Source: Mesorhizobium loti
Lineage (GTDB): Bacteria; Pseudomonadota; Alphaproteobacteria; Rhizobiales; Rhizobiaceae
Direction of reading: 5' to 3'
NCBI GenBank assembly: GCA_002356515.1
Contig: AP017605.1
Coordinates: 4,039,001 to 4,103,000 of the forward strand
Length of the DNA stretch: 64,000 bases
This document shows, one piece after another, positions 9,058 through 17,153 of this stretch; within the stretch, counting starts at the first letter, position 1, and each line of letters starts with the position of its first letter. The notes beneath the pieces are model-generated. The model had not been told where the DNA came from. It was given only the letters and a program-made list of their open reading frames with translations, and ran no database searches. The position numbers and the translations under genes were made by a program.

Positions 9058-9993
9058 CTAATTCGCCGACCCCTGCGCGTCATCGAGCGCCTTCTTGATA
9101 TCGTCCGGCCAGGTCTTAAGCGGCGGCCAGGCCGCCGGCTCGCCATTGTCGCCGCGCCGCGAGAAATAGACCTTGTGCTTGGCTGGGTCGACCGCCATGA
9201 AGCCGTCATTGCCACCGCAATCATGCGGCACGCAGCCGGTGGCGTAGAAGGCGCCGGAGGCCGTCTTTTCGGTGCCACCGCCGACCAGCAGGCTGGTCGC
9301 CATGTCAGGCATGGTGTCGCCGAGCAGCGCCTTGGCCGCCTTGTAGACGGCCTCGTTGTGGAAGGCGTCGATGATGTTGTCGTACTTCGCCGGATCGATG
9401 TCCTTCCAGTCGGTGCCGAGCTCCGGCGTGTAGGCGAGGTTGCCTGACGTCGTCAGGCCTTCGGTCGGCGACCATTGCAGCGCCGCCTTTGTCTCGCCCG
9501 GCAGCAGGTAAGGCACGAAATAGATGGCGTCGTCGGCGATGGCGGCCGGCGGCGCGCCGCATTCGTCCTGTTCGACCGTGGTGGTCTTTATCTCGCCGTC
9601 CTTCGGCTTCCAGACGATGACCTTGGCCGGGCCGCATTGATTGCCGCCGTCGCCGACATCGACCAGCGCGACATTGACGTCGCCGATCTTCACGATCTTG
9701 TCGAAGAAGACATCGTAATTGCTGGCCAGCTGTTTGCCGTCATAGGCGAGCACTTTCTCGCCATCCTGCTCCGGCTGGGTGATGGTCAATTGGCCGCCCT
9801 CGAACGCTATCGGCGCCTGCTTGTCATCGTCGGCGGGCGCCGCGTCGCTGGTGCCCGACTCTCCTTGGTCGGTCGCTGGCTCGTCGGCCGGCTTCTGGGC
9901 TGCTGCGGGTGTCTGTGTCTGCGCAAAGGCACTGGCTATGGGCACCAGCAACAAGGCCAGCCCGCAAACGCCGGCAAGAAGCGAACGTGCCAT
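9058..9993 (-). CDS. Secreted hypothetical protein
   Basis: A 311-residue protein with a clear signal peptide (RSLLAGVCGLALLLVPIASAFAQ, cleavage near residue 25) followed by an Ala/Pro/Asp-rich low-complexity stretch to about residue 60. The remainder looks globular and periplasmic. It contains paired cysteines (NQCGP, DECGAP, GCVPHDCGG) that could form disulfides. I do not recognise the family. It sits between leuD (upstream, 70 nt) and the RidA gene on the same strand, with repeat A1 downstream. Confidence 0.8.
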   Translation of the reverse strand: MARSLLAGVCGLALLLVPIASAFAQTQTPAAAQKPADEPATDQGESGTSDAAPADDDKQAPIAFEGGQLTITQPEQDGEKVLAYDGKQLASNYDVFFDKIVKIGDVNVALVDVGDGGNQCGPAKVIVWKPKDGEIKTTTVEQDECGAPPAAIADDAIYFVPYLLPGETKAALQWSPTEGLTTSGNLAYTPELGTDWKDIDPAKYDNIIDAFHNEAVYKAAKALLGDTMPDMATSLLVGGGTEKTASGAFYATGCVPHDCGGNDGFMAVDPAKHKVYFSRRGDNGEPAAWPPLKTWPDDIKKALDDAQGSAN

Positions 9994-10019
9994 GACTGTC
10001 CCTCCCTTCAGTCGCCGCC

Positions 10020-10042
10020 AAACCCGGCCTGAAAGGGCCGGG
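10020..10042 (-). terminator. Hairpin after leuD
   Basis: On the minus strand CCCGGCC and GGCCGGG form a 7-bp stem with a 6-nt loop followed by TTT, 21 nt after the leuD stop. The T run is short, so this may be a weak terminator or attenuating hairpin. Confidence 0.45.
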
Positions 10043-10063
10043 CCTATATTCGGATGATGCTGT

Positions 10064-10669
10064 TCAGGCCCAGGGGCGCTGTTCGGCGTTGCGCTTCTCG
10101 AACGAGGCGATGGCGCCGGCCTTCTCCATGGTCAGGCCGATATCGTCGAGGCCGTTGAGCATGCAGTGCCGCTTGAAATCGTCGAGGTCGAACTTGACGA
10201 CGCCGCCATCGGGGCCACGGATTTCCTTGGCTTCGAGGTCGATCGACAAAGTGGCGTTGGAGCCGCGCGAGGCGTCGTCCATCAGCTTCTCGAGGTCCTC
10301 GGGGCTGACGGTGATCGGCAGCACGCCGTTCTTGAAGCAGTTGTTGTAGAAAATGTCGGCGAACGAGGTCGAGATGACGCAGCGTATGCCGAAATCGAGC
10401 AGCGCCCACGGCGCGTGCTCGCGGCTCGAGCCGCAGCCGAAATTGTCGCCGGCGACCAGGATCTGCGCCTTGCGGTAGGCCGGCTTGTTGAGCACGAAAT
10501 CCGGGTTTTCCGAACCGTCGTCATTGTAGCGCATTTCGGCGAACAGGCCGGTGCCGAGGCCGGTGCGCTTGATGGTCTTGAGATAATCCTTCGGGATGAT
10601 CATGTCGGTGTCGACATTGACGATCGGCATCGGAGCGGCGACGCCGGTGAGCTTGGTGAATTTTTCCAT
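10064..10669 (-). CDS. leuD: 3-isopropylmalate dehydratase small subunit
   Basis: Small subunit of isopropylmalate isomerase, which with LeuC converts 2-isopropylmalate to 3-isopropylmalate in leucine synthesis. The 201-residue product shows [23 protein letters not shown] near the N terminus and the family hallmark [13 protein letters not shown]. The ATG at 10669 gives the standard start [13 protein letters not shown]; the frame extends upstream without support. leuC is not in this window. leuB lies 2.2 kb downstream on the same strand, separated by three unrelated small genes. Confidence 0.97.
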   Translation of the reverse strand: MEKFTKLTGVAAPMPIVNVDTDMIIPKDYLKTIKRTGLGTGLFAEMRYNDDGSENPDFVLNKPAYRKAQILVAGDNFGCGSSREHAPWALLDFGIRCVISTSFADIFYNNCFKNGVLPITVSPEDLEKLMDDASRGSNATLSIDLEAKEIRGPDGGVVKFDLDDFKRHCMLNGLDDIGLTMEKAGAIASFEKRNAEQRPWA

Positions 10670-10824
10670 GGCTTTGGCCCGTGTTTTCGTTGCGGGAGAT
10701 TTGCTGAAGCTCCGTTTACACAAAGCCGAGGGCAAATAAAAGGCAACTGTTCGTGCGCATTGGCACAACAGCCACCCCACAAAGCGGCTTCGAATTCGCG
10801 GGCTGATGGTGCACTCTCACCGGC

Positions 10825-11250
10825 ATGGCTGAAAATTCCCATGTCCTCTACGCAAGCGAACCCGCGCTCAATGTCGCAGAATTCCGCAAGGTGCTGGTGG
10901 AATCCGGCCTCGGCGAGACACGGCCCGTCAATGATCCCGCCAGACTGCAGGCGATGCTGTCCGGCGCCAATCTTGTGCTGACCGCGCGCCTCGACATCGA
11001 AGGCAAGCCGCTGATCGGCGTGGCGCGCGCCGTCACCGACTTTGCCTGGGTCTGCTACATCTCCGAGCTCGCCGTCTCGCAATCAGCGCAGGGGCTCGGC
11101 ATCGGCAAGGGCCTGATGGGCGAGGCGCGGCGGCAGCTCGGGCCATCGGTCGCCATCAGCCTGATCTCCATGCCCGACGCCGTCGGCTTCTACGAACGCA
11201 TCGGCATGAAACGCATGGCCGACGCCTTCTGGTTCTCCCGCAAGGGCTGA
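10825..11250 (+). CDS. GNAT family N-acetyltransferase
   Basis: A 141-residue single-domain acetyltransferase. The acetyl-CoA binding signature is seen as ELAVSQSAQGLGIGKGLM and the C-terminal strand as DAVGFYERIGMKRMADAF. It is divergent from leuD across 155 nt. The substrate is unknown; the compact fold and lack of extra domains fit small-molecule acetyltransferases. Confidence 0.87.
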   Translation: MAENSHVLYASEPALNVAEFRKVLVESGLGETRPVNDPARLQAMLSGANLVLTARLDIEGKPLIGVARAVTDFAWVCYISELAVSQSAQGLGIGKGLMGEARRQLGPSVAISLISMPDAVGFYERIGMKRMADAFWFSRKG

Positions 11251-11301
11251 TTCTTTCTCCTGTGACGGCATCCGGTTGCCGATTGTGTGCGATCTTGCCG
11301 C

Positions 11302-11330
11302 TTGACATGCAACCAAATGGTTGCATATTA
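11302..11330 (+). promoter_or_regulatory. ArsR-type promoter with operator between -35 and -10
   Basis: TTGACA at 11302-11307 and ATATTA at 11325-11330 are spaced 17 bp. An inverted repeat, ATGCAACC-AAAT-GGTTGCAT (11307-11326), fills the spacer, as expected for a repressor that blocks polymerase. The regulator gene starts only 5 nt downstream, so the transcript would be leaderless or nearly so. Confidence 0.75.
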
Positions 11331-11335
11331 AAGCC

Positions 11336-11653
11336 ATGAGCATGGATGACGTCTTTCGCGCCCTGGCCGACCCGACACGCCGGCAATTGCTGGACAAACT
11401 CCATGCCCGGAATGGGCAGACGCTGAACGCGCTGTGCGCGGAGATGGACATGACGCGCCAGGCGGTGACCAAGCACCTGGCGATCCTGGAGGAGGCCAAC
11501 CTCGTCACCACGCTGCGCCGGGGACGCGAGAAGCAGCACTACCTCAACCCGGTTCCGATCAACGAGATCGCCGAGCGCTGGATCGGCAAATTCGAGCGCC
11601 AACGGCTGAATGCATTGAGTGATCTGAAGAAACGCCTCGAAAGGGAAGACTGA
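11336..11653 (+). CDS. ArsR/SmtB family transcriptional regulator
   Basis: A 105-residue winged-helix repressor. It begins SMDDVFRALADPTRRQLLDKL and has the recognition region MTRQAVTKHLAILEEANLVTTLRRGREKQHYLN, typical of the ArsR group that partners SRPBCC/AHSA1 proteins rather than sensing metals. There is no Cys metal site of the ELCVCDL type; the corresponding segment is LNALCAEMDM. The ATG at 11336 is used; 11342 is an alternative. Its stop overlaps the next gene start (TGATG), so the genes are coupled. It probably represses its own operon through the dyad upstream. Confidence 0.92.
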   Translation: MSMDDVFRALADPTRRQLLDKLHARNGQTLNALCAEMDMTRQAVTKHLAILEEANLVTTLRRGREKQHYLNPVPINEIAERWIGKFERQRLNALSDLKKRLERED

Positions 11654-12099
11654 TGAGCAACAGCTTTGTTTACGTGACCTACATCCGCACCACGGCCGAA
11701 AAACTCTGGGAGGCGCTGACCGACCCGGAATTCAACCGGCAGTTCTTCCTCTGCTCCTACCAGGAGAGCGAGTGGAAGGTCGGTTCCAGCTGGAAACTGG
11801 TCTTCCCCGACGGCCGCGTTGCCGACTCGGGCGAGATCCTCGAGATCGACCCGCCGCGACGCCTCGTCATCAAATGGCGCAATGAATGGATGCCGGAGGT
11901 CAAGGAAGACGGCTACACGCGCTGCACCTTCGCCATAGAACAGGATGGCGAATTGATGAAGCTTGCCGTCACCCATGAAGCTGACGGGCCGCACAGACTG
12001 ATCGGCAATGTCGCCAAGGGCTGGCCGCTGGTGCTGGCCAGCCTGAAAAGCCTGCTCGAGACCGGCAAGGGTTTCGAGCGCCCACCATCAAAGGGATGA
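11653..12099 (+). CDS. SRPBCC/AHSA1 family protein (first)
   Basis: A 148-residue SRPBCC protein of the AHSA1-like group found with ArsR regulators. It starts SNSFVYVTYIRTTAEKLWEALTD and contains EWKVGSSWKLVFPDGRVADSG, EILEIDPPRRLVIKW and the C-terminal helix KGWPLVLASLKSLLETGK. It overlaps the ArsR gene stop by 1 nt. Members are thought to bind small hydrophobic molecules; the ligand here is unknown. Confidence 0.9.
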   Translation: MSNSFVYVTYIRTTAEKLWEALTDPEFNRQFFLCSYQESEWKVGSSWKLVFPDGRVADSGEILEIDPPRRLVIKWRNEWMPEVKEDGYTRCTFAIEQDGELMKLAVTHEADGPHRLIGNVAKGWPLVLASLKSLLETGKGFERPPSKG

Positions 12100-12141
12100 A
12101 GGATCATTTCGATATCGAAACAAATTTTATCGGAGGCATCC

Positions 12142-12633
12142 ATGATGCACTTTCCCAGGGTGCAAAGCATGACCAATGGCGAGACGATCATGGCATCCGC
12201 CGAGATCGAAGCACCAGCAGAGCGGGTCTTCACGGCGTTGGTCACGAAAGAAGTCGAGCAATGGTGGGGATCCGCCGACACCTACCGGCTGGCCGACTGG
12301 TCAGCCGATCTTCGTGTCGGCGGCCGTTGGACCGTCACTGTCCGCACAGCTAACGGCAACGACCTGCCGGCCGGCGGCGAATTCCTCGAGATCGAGGCAC
12401 CGCGCCGGATCGTGCAGACGCGGGCCTATGCTTGGGATCACGCGACGCTTGGCCGGCGGCAAACCACGGTCGCCTGGCTGCTGCAGCCGATCACCGGGGG
12501 TACGAGTCTTACCATATGCCATGGCGGTTTTGCTGGGTTCAGCGCTGCGGCGGCTGAACATGCCGAGGGTTGGGGCCGGGTGCTGGCCTGGCTGCAGGAC
12601 TATGTCGAGGCCGGGAGGCTGGTCAGGGCCTGA
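12142..12633 (+). CDS. SRPBCC family protein (second)
   Basis: A 163-residue SRPBCC protein, third gene of the ArsR operon. It shows EIEAPAERVFTALVTKEVEQWWG, GGRWTVTVR, FLEIEAPRRIVQTRAY and a C-terminal helix WGRVLAWLQDYVEAGR. The ATG at 12142 follows a good CGGAGG site. The first gene pair lacks the WWG motif, so the two SRPBCC copies are distinct subtypes rather than a recent duplication. Confidence 0.88.
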   Translation: MMHFPRVQSMTNGETIMASAEIEAPAERVFTALVTKEVEQWWGSADTYRLADWSADLRVGGRWTVTVRTANGNDLPAGGEFLEIEAPRRIVQTRAYAWDHATLGRRQTTVAWLLQPITGGTSLTICHGGFAGFSAAAAEHAEGWGRVLAWLQDYVEAGRLVRA

Positions 12634-12681
12634 GCAGCGGGTCGGCCTTGACCCACGTCTCATCTGGTCCACATCCCATGC

Positions 12682-13428
12682 ATGGAAATGCGGGGATGTT
12701 TCATAGGCACGGCCGGTTGGGGCATTCCGAGGCGATACAAGGAAGATTTCCCGCAGCCCGGCTCACATCTCGAACGCTATGCCCAGCGCTTCCCGATCGT
12801 CGAGATCGACACGTCTTTCTACAAGCCGCATCGCCGCGAGACCTATGAACGCTGGGCAAGCTCCGTGCCGGAGCCCTTCCGCTTTGCCGTCAAGACGCCG
12901 AAGACAATGACCCATGAGCATCGTCTGGCGGATTGCGATGCGCTGGCCGAAATGTTTCTCCAGCAGGTCGAAGGTCTTGGCGAAAAACTGAGCGTGCTTC
13001 TGGTGCAGCTGCCGCCGAGCTTGGCCTTCGAGGCGGACGTCGCGAGCGGTTTCTTCGATATGCTGAGCAAGCGAACAAAGGCCAGGCTGGTATGCGAACC
13101 ACGCCATCCGAGCTGGTTTGAAGTGGAGGCGGAAACGCATCTGGCAAGCCGCAGGATCGCGCGCGTTGCCGCCGACCCGGCTCCGGTCCCGGCTGCGGCA
13201 GTGCCGGGCGGCTGGCCCGGCCTCGCCTATTTCCGCTGGCATGGCATGCCGCGCGTCTATTACTCGGAATATGAAGCCGAAGCGCTCGACCGAATAGGGC
13301 AGCAAGTGCGAGCCGCGGCCGCGTCGGCCGCAGAGGTTTGGGGTATCTTCGACAACACGGCTGCCGGTCACGCGCTTGGCAATGCTCTCAAGGTTGATGC
13401 GGTGATACCCCGAACTTCGTCATTCTAG
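12682..13428 (+). CDS. DUF72 family protein
   Basis: A 248-residue TIM-barrel protein of the DUF72 (YecE) family, function unknown. It begins RGCFIGTAGWGIPRRYKEDFP and has the family pattern FPIVEIDTSFYKPHRRETYERWA, FRFAVKTPKTMTHEHRL, LLVQLPPSL, CEPRHPSWF and YFRWHGMPRVYYSEY. The last four codons and the TAG stop lie inside repeat A2, so the C terminus TSSF is supplied by the repeat. The last native residues end near DAVIPR, close to the usual family end. Confidence 0.92.
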   Translation: MEMRGCFIGTAGWGIPRRYKEDFPQPGSHLERYAQRFPIVEIDTSFYKPHRRETYERWASSVPEPFRFAVKTPKTMTHEHRLADCDALAEMFLQQVEGLGEKLSVLLVQLPPSLAFEADVASGFFDMLSKRTKARLVCEPRHPSWFEVEAETHLASRRIARVAADPAPVPAAAVPGGWPGLAYFRWHGMPRVYYSEYEAEALDRIGQQVRAAAASAAEVWGIFDNTAAGHALGNALKVDAVIPRTSSF

Positions 13429-13627
13429 GGCGGAGCAAGGAGCAAAGCGACGCGGCGCAGACCCTAGAATCCATGCCGCGACGTCGATGTGTCGCGACGG
13501 ATCACAACTGTTGGGACAACGCGCGGGCGTTTCATTCTGCACCGCTGGCGCCCTACGGCAGCGGTAACGGCATGGATTCCAGGGTCTCCGCGACGGAGCT
13601 TCGCTCCTGCTCCGCCCTGGAATGACG
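13418..13627. repeat. Dispersed intergenic repeat A, copy A2
   Basis: A 210-bp copy between the DUF72 gene and the convergent FAD oxidoreductase gene. It begins CGTCATTC and ends GAATGACG. Its left end overlaps the DUF72 coding region by 11 nt and provides the stop codon. The middle is longer than in A1. Confidence 0.9.
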
Positions 13628-13676
13628 AAGAAACTGGGACGCCTTGGCAAATACCGAAGGTCGTAGCCCGTCTTGC

Positions 13677-14843
13677 TCAAATCACGTTCAATTCCCGAAA
13701 CGACCTTCCTTCGGCTACCCGCCCATACCCGAACGCCGAGCAATCGATCGTCCGATACCCGCCATGCACCAAGAACTCCGCCAGCGCTTTGCCGACCGCC
13801 GGCGCCTGCTGCAGGCCGTGGCCGGAAAAGCCGTTGGCGAAGATGAAATTGCCGATTTCGGGGTGCGGGCCGATCACGGCGTTCTGGTCCAGCGTGTTGT
13901 AGTCATAATGCCCGGCCCAGGCACGGGTCGCCTTGATCGCCTCGAAGGCCGGGATGCGGGTTGCCAGCACCGGCCAGATCACCTCTTCGAACAGCGGCCA
14001 GTCGACCTCGAAATCCCCTGGATCGGCCGGCCCGTCCACCTCTTCCGGTTCGGCGCCGCCGGTGAGGTAGACCGAGCCTTCCGGCCTGACATAGATGCCG
14101 GAGGGATCGACCAGCAGCGGCATGTCGGCATATTTCTCGCGCGCCTCGAAAACGAAGACGTTGCGCTTGCGCGGCTCGACCGGCAGCGCCAGTCCGGCAA
14201 GAGCGGCGACCTTGCCGGCGTTCGGCCCGGCGGCGTTGACGACGATGCCGGCTTCCAAGGTCTGGCCATTGTCGAGGGAGACGCCGGTGACGCGGTTGCC
14301 GGCGCGCGCGATGCCGGTGACCGAAGCGGCGATGAAATCGATCTTCTTGTCGCGCAGCGCCTTGCGGAACAGCGTCAGCATCGCATGCGCGTCGAACCAG
14401 CCCTCGCCGCTCCGGCCATAGGCGCCGGCGGAAATGCCCTCGGCCGACAGCCAGGGGAAGCGCCGCGTCAGCTGCTCGGCGTCCTCGAGCACGATGTCGG
14501 CGCCTTCGGCGACCTGCGCGTCATGGTTTGCCTTGAGGACCGGCAAGCCGTTCTCGCCGGCCAGGATAAGATAGCCGCCCTCGCGGAAACCGATATCGGC
14601 GTCGGTGCCGAATGTCTCCTTCAGCCGGCGGAACAGTTTTAGCGTGAACTGCGACAGCCGGATGTTTTCGGGAATCGAGAATTGCTGGCGGATCGAGGCC
14701 ATGGACAGCGTCGTTGCCGCATGCGCGAATTGCGGATCGCGCTCGATGAGCGCGATCGAGCCGAAAAACCCTTCCTCGCGCAGATAGTAGGCGATCGAGG
14801 ACCCGACGATGGCCCCGCCGATGATGACGATGTCGTAGCGCAT
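13677..14843 (-). CDS. FAD-dependent oxidoreductase (DAO family)
   Basis: A 388-residue flavoprotein of the D-amino-acid oxidase/sarcosine oxidase superfamily. The N terminus MRYDIVIIGGAIVGSSIAYYL is the FAD-binding Rossmann motif, GIVVNAAGPNAG is the second conserved flavin segment, and the C terminus carries QNAVIGPHPEIGNFIFANGFSGHG, typical of amine dehydrogenases. The ATG at 14843 gives this N terminus; the open frame extends 26 codons further without support. It lies 28 nt downstream of the histidine kinase gene and may end the same operon. The amine substrate is unknown. Confidence 0.88.
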   Translation of the reverse strand: MRYDIVIIGGAIVGSSIAYYLREEGFFGSIALIERDPQFAHAATTLSMASIRQQFSIPENIRLSQFTLKLFRRLKETFGTDADIGFREGGYLILAGENGLPVLKANHDAQVAEGADIVLEDAEQLTRRFPWLSAEGISAGAYGRSGEGWFDAHAMLTLFRKALRDKKIDFIAASVTGIARAGNRVTGVSLDNGQTLEAGIVVNAAGPNAGKVAALAGLALPVEPRKRNVFVFEAREKYADMPLLVDPSGIYVRPEGSVYLTGGAEPEEVDGPADPGDFEVDWPLFEEVIWPVLATRIPAFEAIKATRAWAGHYDYNTLDQNAVIGPHPEIGNFIFANGFSGHGLQQAPAVGKALAEFLVHGGYRTIDCSAFGYGRVAEGRSFRELNVI

Positions 14844-14871
14844 TTTTTCTCCGATCCGGTCGGCGGCCTGT

Positions 14872-16467
14872 CTATGCCACCGGCAAAGTGATCTCGAAGC
14901 GCGTGCCGCGCTCGCTGTCAACCAGCCGGATCATACCATCATGCGCTTTCAGGAGGGCCAGCACGATGCCGAGGCCCATGCCGGTGCCGCCGGTGGCGCG
15001 CCGCGTGGTGAAGAACGGCTCGAAGATGCGCGCCCGGTTGCTCGGCGAAATGCCGTCGCCATCGTCGCCAACCAGCAGCGTCGCCTTGCCGCCGGCGCCT
15101 GTCGCCGCGATCGAAACCAGCGTCGCGCCGTGCCTGGCGGAATTGTCGATGAGGTTGGCAAGCACGATTGCCGCGTTCTCGGCCGAGATGCGCACGGCGA
15201 GATCGCCGCCCGCCTCGACGCGAACCGCCAGCCTGGTGTCGACGGGCAGCTGTGCCAGCGCGGCACCGATCGAGGTGCTTTCGCCGCTGGGGGCGAGGTT
15301 TTCGGCCTTGGCCAGGTCGAGCAGGCGGCGGACCAGCAGATTGAGCCGCCCAGCATCGGTGACGATGTTGTTTGAAAAACGCCGCCGCTCCTCATCGTCC
15401 ATCGCACTGCCTGAATCGCGCAGCAATTCGGCCGCGCCCTGGATCGCCGTCAGCGGCGATTTGAGCTCGTGCGAGACATGGGTGGCGAAGGTCTGGATCG
15501 AGTCCGAGCGCGCCTGCAGCTTTTCCGCCATGTCGAGGAAGGCGGCGGACAGCTCTGCCATTTCATAGGTGCCATGGTGGTCGAGCGGCCGGATCGCGTC
15601 GCGCTCGCCGGCGGCGATGCGCTGCGTGCGGTCGATCAGCGCATAGATCGGCCGGCTGACCGTGCGCAGGAAGACCAGGCCGATGAGCAACGTGCCGCCG
15701 AGAATGGCGATCGCCGCCAGGGTCACCTTGCCGCGCTCGCCATAGAGATGCTTGATGATGTTGTTGGGCGTGCGCGAGACATAGACCACGCCGGCGACCC
15801 GGCCATCGACGGCCACCGGCAAGGCGACGAAGACCCGCACCTTGGTGCCGCGGCTGACCGAATAGAGCGGTGGCGTCGGCTGGTCGGGAATGCGCAGCCT
15901 GAGCGCACTGGCATAGCGGCCGGCAAGTGCCGTGCGCACCTCCTCGACCGCGCCAAGCGACTGCCCGACCTCGTTGCGGCCGGCAACGACGACGCCCCGG
16001 GGATCAAGCAGCCGGAAGCCGGCCAGCGTGGTTTTCTGCGTCGCATCGAGAATGCCGGACAGGCGCGTGCCGATCGCGGCGAAGACGGGATCGACGGTGG
16101 CGGCGACCGCCGCGGGACGAGTGGGAAGCACGTAGTCGGAGGCGAGATCGAGGCGCGGCTCGATCGGCCGGTACGGTCCGTCGGGATTGACGCTTCGGCT
16201 GGCGCTGCCATCGGCTTGCGGCATCGGCGCGCCAAGCTTGTCCGGCGCAATGCCGGCGTCGCGCACCTCCTGCGCGTAGATGGCGGCGATGGCCGCCCCT
16301 TGCGCGATCAGCTCCGCCTCGGTCTGGCGGATCAGCTGGTTCTCGTAGAGGCGGAAGAAGAACAGGCCGACCAGCGGCAGAGCCATCACCAGGATCAGGA
16401 TGGCGACGACGACCGTGGCAAGCCGTGGCCGCCATTTGCGGCCGATCCATTTGTTGCTCAGCCGCAT
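14872..16467 (-). CDS. Sensor histidine kinase, CreC-like
   Basis: A 531-residue inner-membrane kinase. Membrane segments are at about 18-38 and 249-268, enclosing a periplasmic sensor of about 210 residues. A HAMP segment follows (TVSRPIYALIDRTQRIAAGERD), then the phospho-acceptor His333 in HVSHELKSPLT and a HATPase domain with NLIDNSARHG, DGDGIS and GTGMGLGIV. Layout and sequence resemble CreC. The gene overlaps the response regulator by 10 nt, so they are a cognate pair. The signal sensed is unknown. Confidence 0.93.
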   Translation of the reverse strand: MRLSNKWIGRKWRPRLATVVVAILILVMALPLVGLFFFRLYENQLIRQTEAELIAQGAAIAAIYAQEVRDAGIAPDKLGAPMPQADGSASRSVNPDGPYRPIEPRLDLASDYVLPTRPAAVAATVDPVFAAIGTRLSGILDATQKTTLAGFRLLDPRGVVVAGRNEVGQSLGAVEEVRTALAGRYASALRLRIPDQPTPPLYSVSRGTKVRVFVALPVAVDGRVAGVVYVSRTPNNIIKHLYGERGKVTLAAIAILGGTLLIGLVFLRTVSRPIYALIDRTQRIAAGERDAIRPLDHHGTYEMAELSAAFLDMAEKLQARSDSIQTFATHVSHELKSPLTAIQGAAELLRDSGSAMDDEERRRFSNNIVTDAGRLNLLVRRLLDLAKAENLAPSGESTSIGAALAQLPVDTRLAVRVEAGGDLAVRISAENAAIVLANLIDNSARHGATLVSIAATGAGGKATLLVGDDGDGISPSNRARIFEPFFTTRRATGGTGMGLGIVLALLKAHDGMIRLVDSERGTRFEITLPVA

Positions 16468-17150
16468 CGGCCGAGCCGGAAGCCGACACCGTGCACGGTC
16501 TCGATGACTTCAGGGCAACCCACCGCCGCCAGCTTGGCGCGGATGTTGCGGATATGGCTGTCGACGGTGCGGTCGGCGACATGGATTTTTCCCGCATAGG
16601 CATTGGCCATCACCGCGTCGCGGTCGAGCACATAAGTCGGCCGCGCCAGAAACCCTTTCAGGATCGAGAATTCTATCCCGGTCAGGGCGAGCGGCTTGCC
16701 GTCGAAGCTTGCGGCATGGCTGGCCGCCGCCAGTGTGAGCTTGCCATGCGCGAACTGCCTGTCGTCGGCCGGTTCGGCCGGCACCGGGCGGGCGCGGCGC
16801 AGGATGACGTTGACGCGGGCAACCAGCTCGCGCGGGGAAAACGGCTTGGTCACATAGTCGTCGCCGCCCATTTCAAGCCCGAGGATGCGGTCGATCTCTT
16901 CGTCGCGCGCGGACAGGAACAGCACCGGCACATCGGATGTGTGGCGCAGCCGCCGGCAGACCTCCAGCCCGTCCATCTCCGGCATGCCGATGTCGAGCAC
17001 GACCAGATCCGGCGCCCGGCGCCCGATCTCCTGCAAGGCGGCCGCACCGTCGGCCACTCCAAGCGTTTTCATGCCGGCCTTTTCCAGCGCGAAGCAGATC
17101 ACCTCGCGGATATGCGGGTCATCGTCGGCGACGAGGATGTGATGCGGCAT
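16458..17150 (-). CDS. Response regulator, OmpR family, CreB-like
   Basis: A 230-residue regulator with a receiver domain and a winged-helix DNA-binding domain. Asp53 in LVVLDIGMPEMD is the phosphorylation site, the acidic pair is in VADDDPHI, and the conserved Lys is in DDYVTKPFSPREL. The DNA-binding end shows LTGIEFSILKGFL and ADRTVDSHIRNIRAKL, like OmpR/PhoB proteins, and closest in feel to CreB. It starts 3 nt after the DUF4173 gene stop and overlaps the kinase start, so expression is tightly coupled. Confidence 0.94.
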   Translation of the reverse strand: MPHHILVADDDPHIREVICFALEKAGMKTLGVADGAAALQEIGRRAPDLVVLDIGMPEMDGLEVCRRLRHTSDVPVLFLSARDEEIDRILGLEMGGDDYVTKPFSPRELVARVNVILRRARPVPAEPADDRQFAHGKLTLAAASHAASFDGKPLALTGIEFSILKGFLARPTYVLDRDAVMANAYAGKIHVADRTVDSHIRNIRAKLAAVGCPEVIETVHGVGFRLGRCG

Positions 17151-17153
17151 CGG

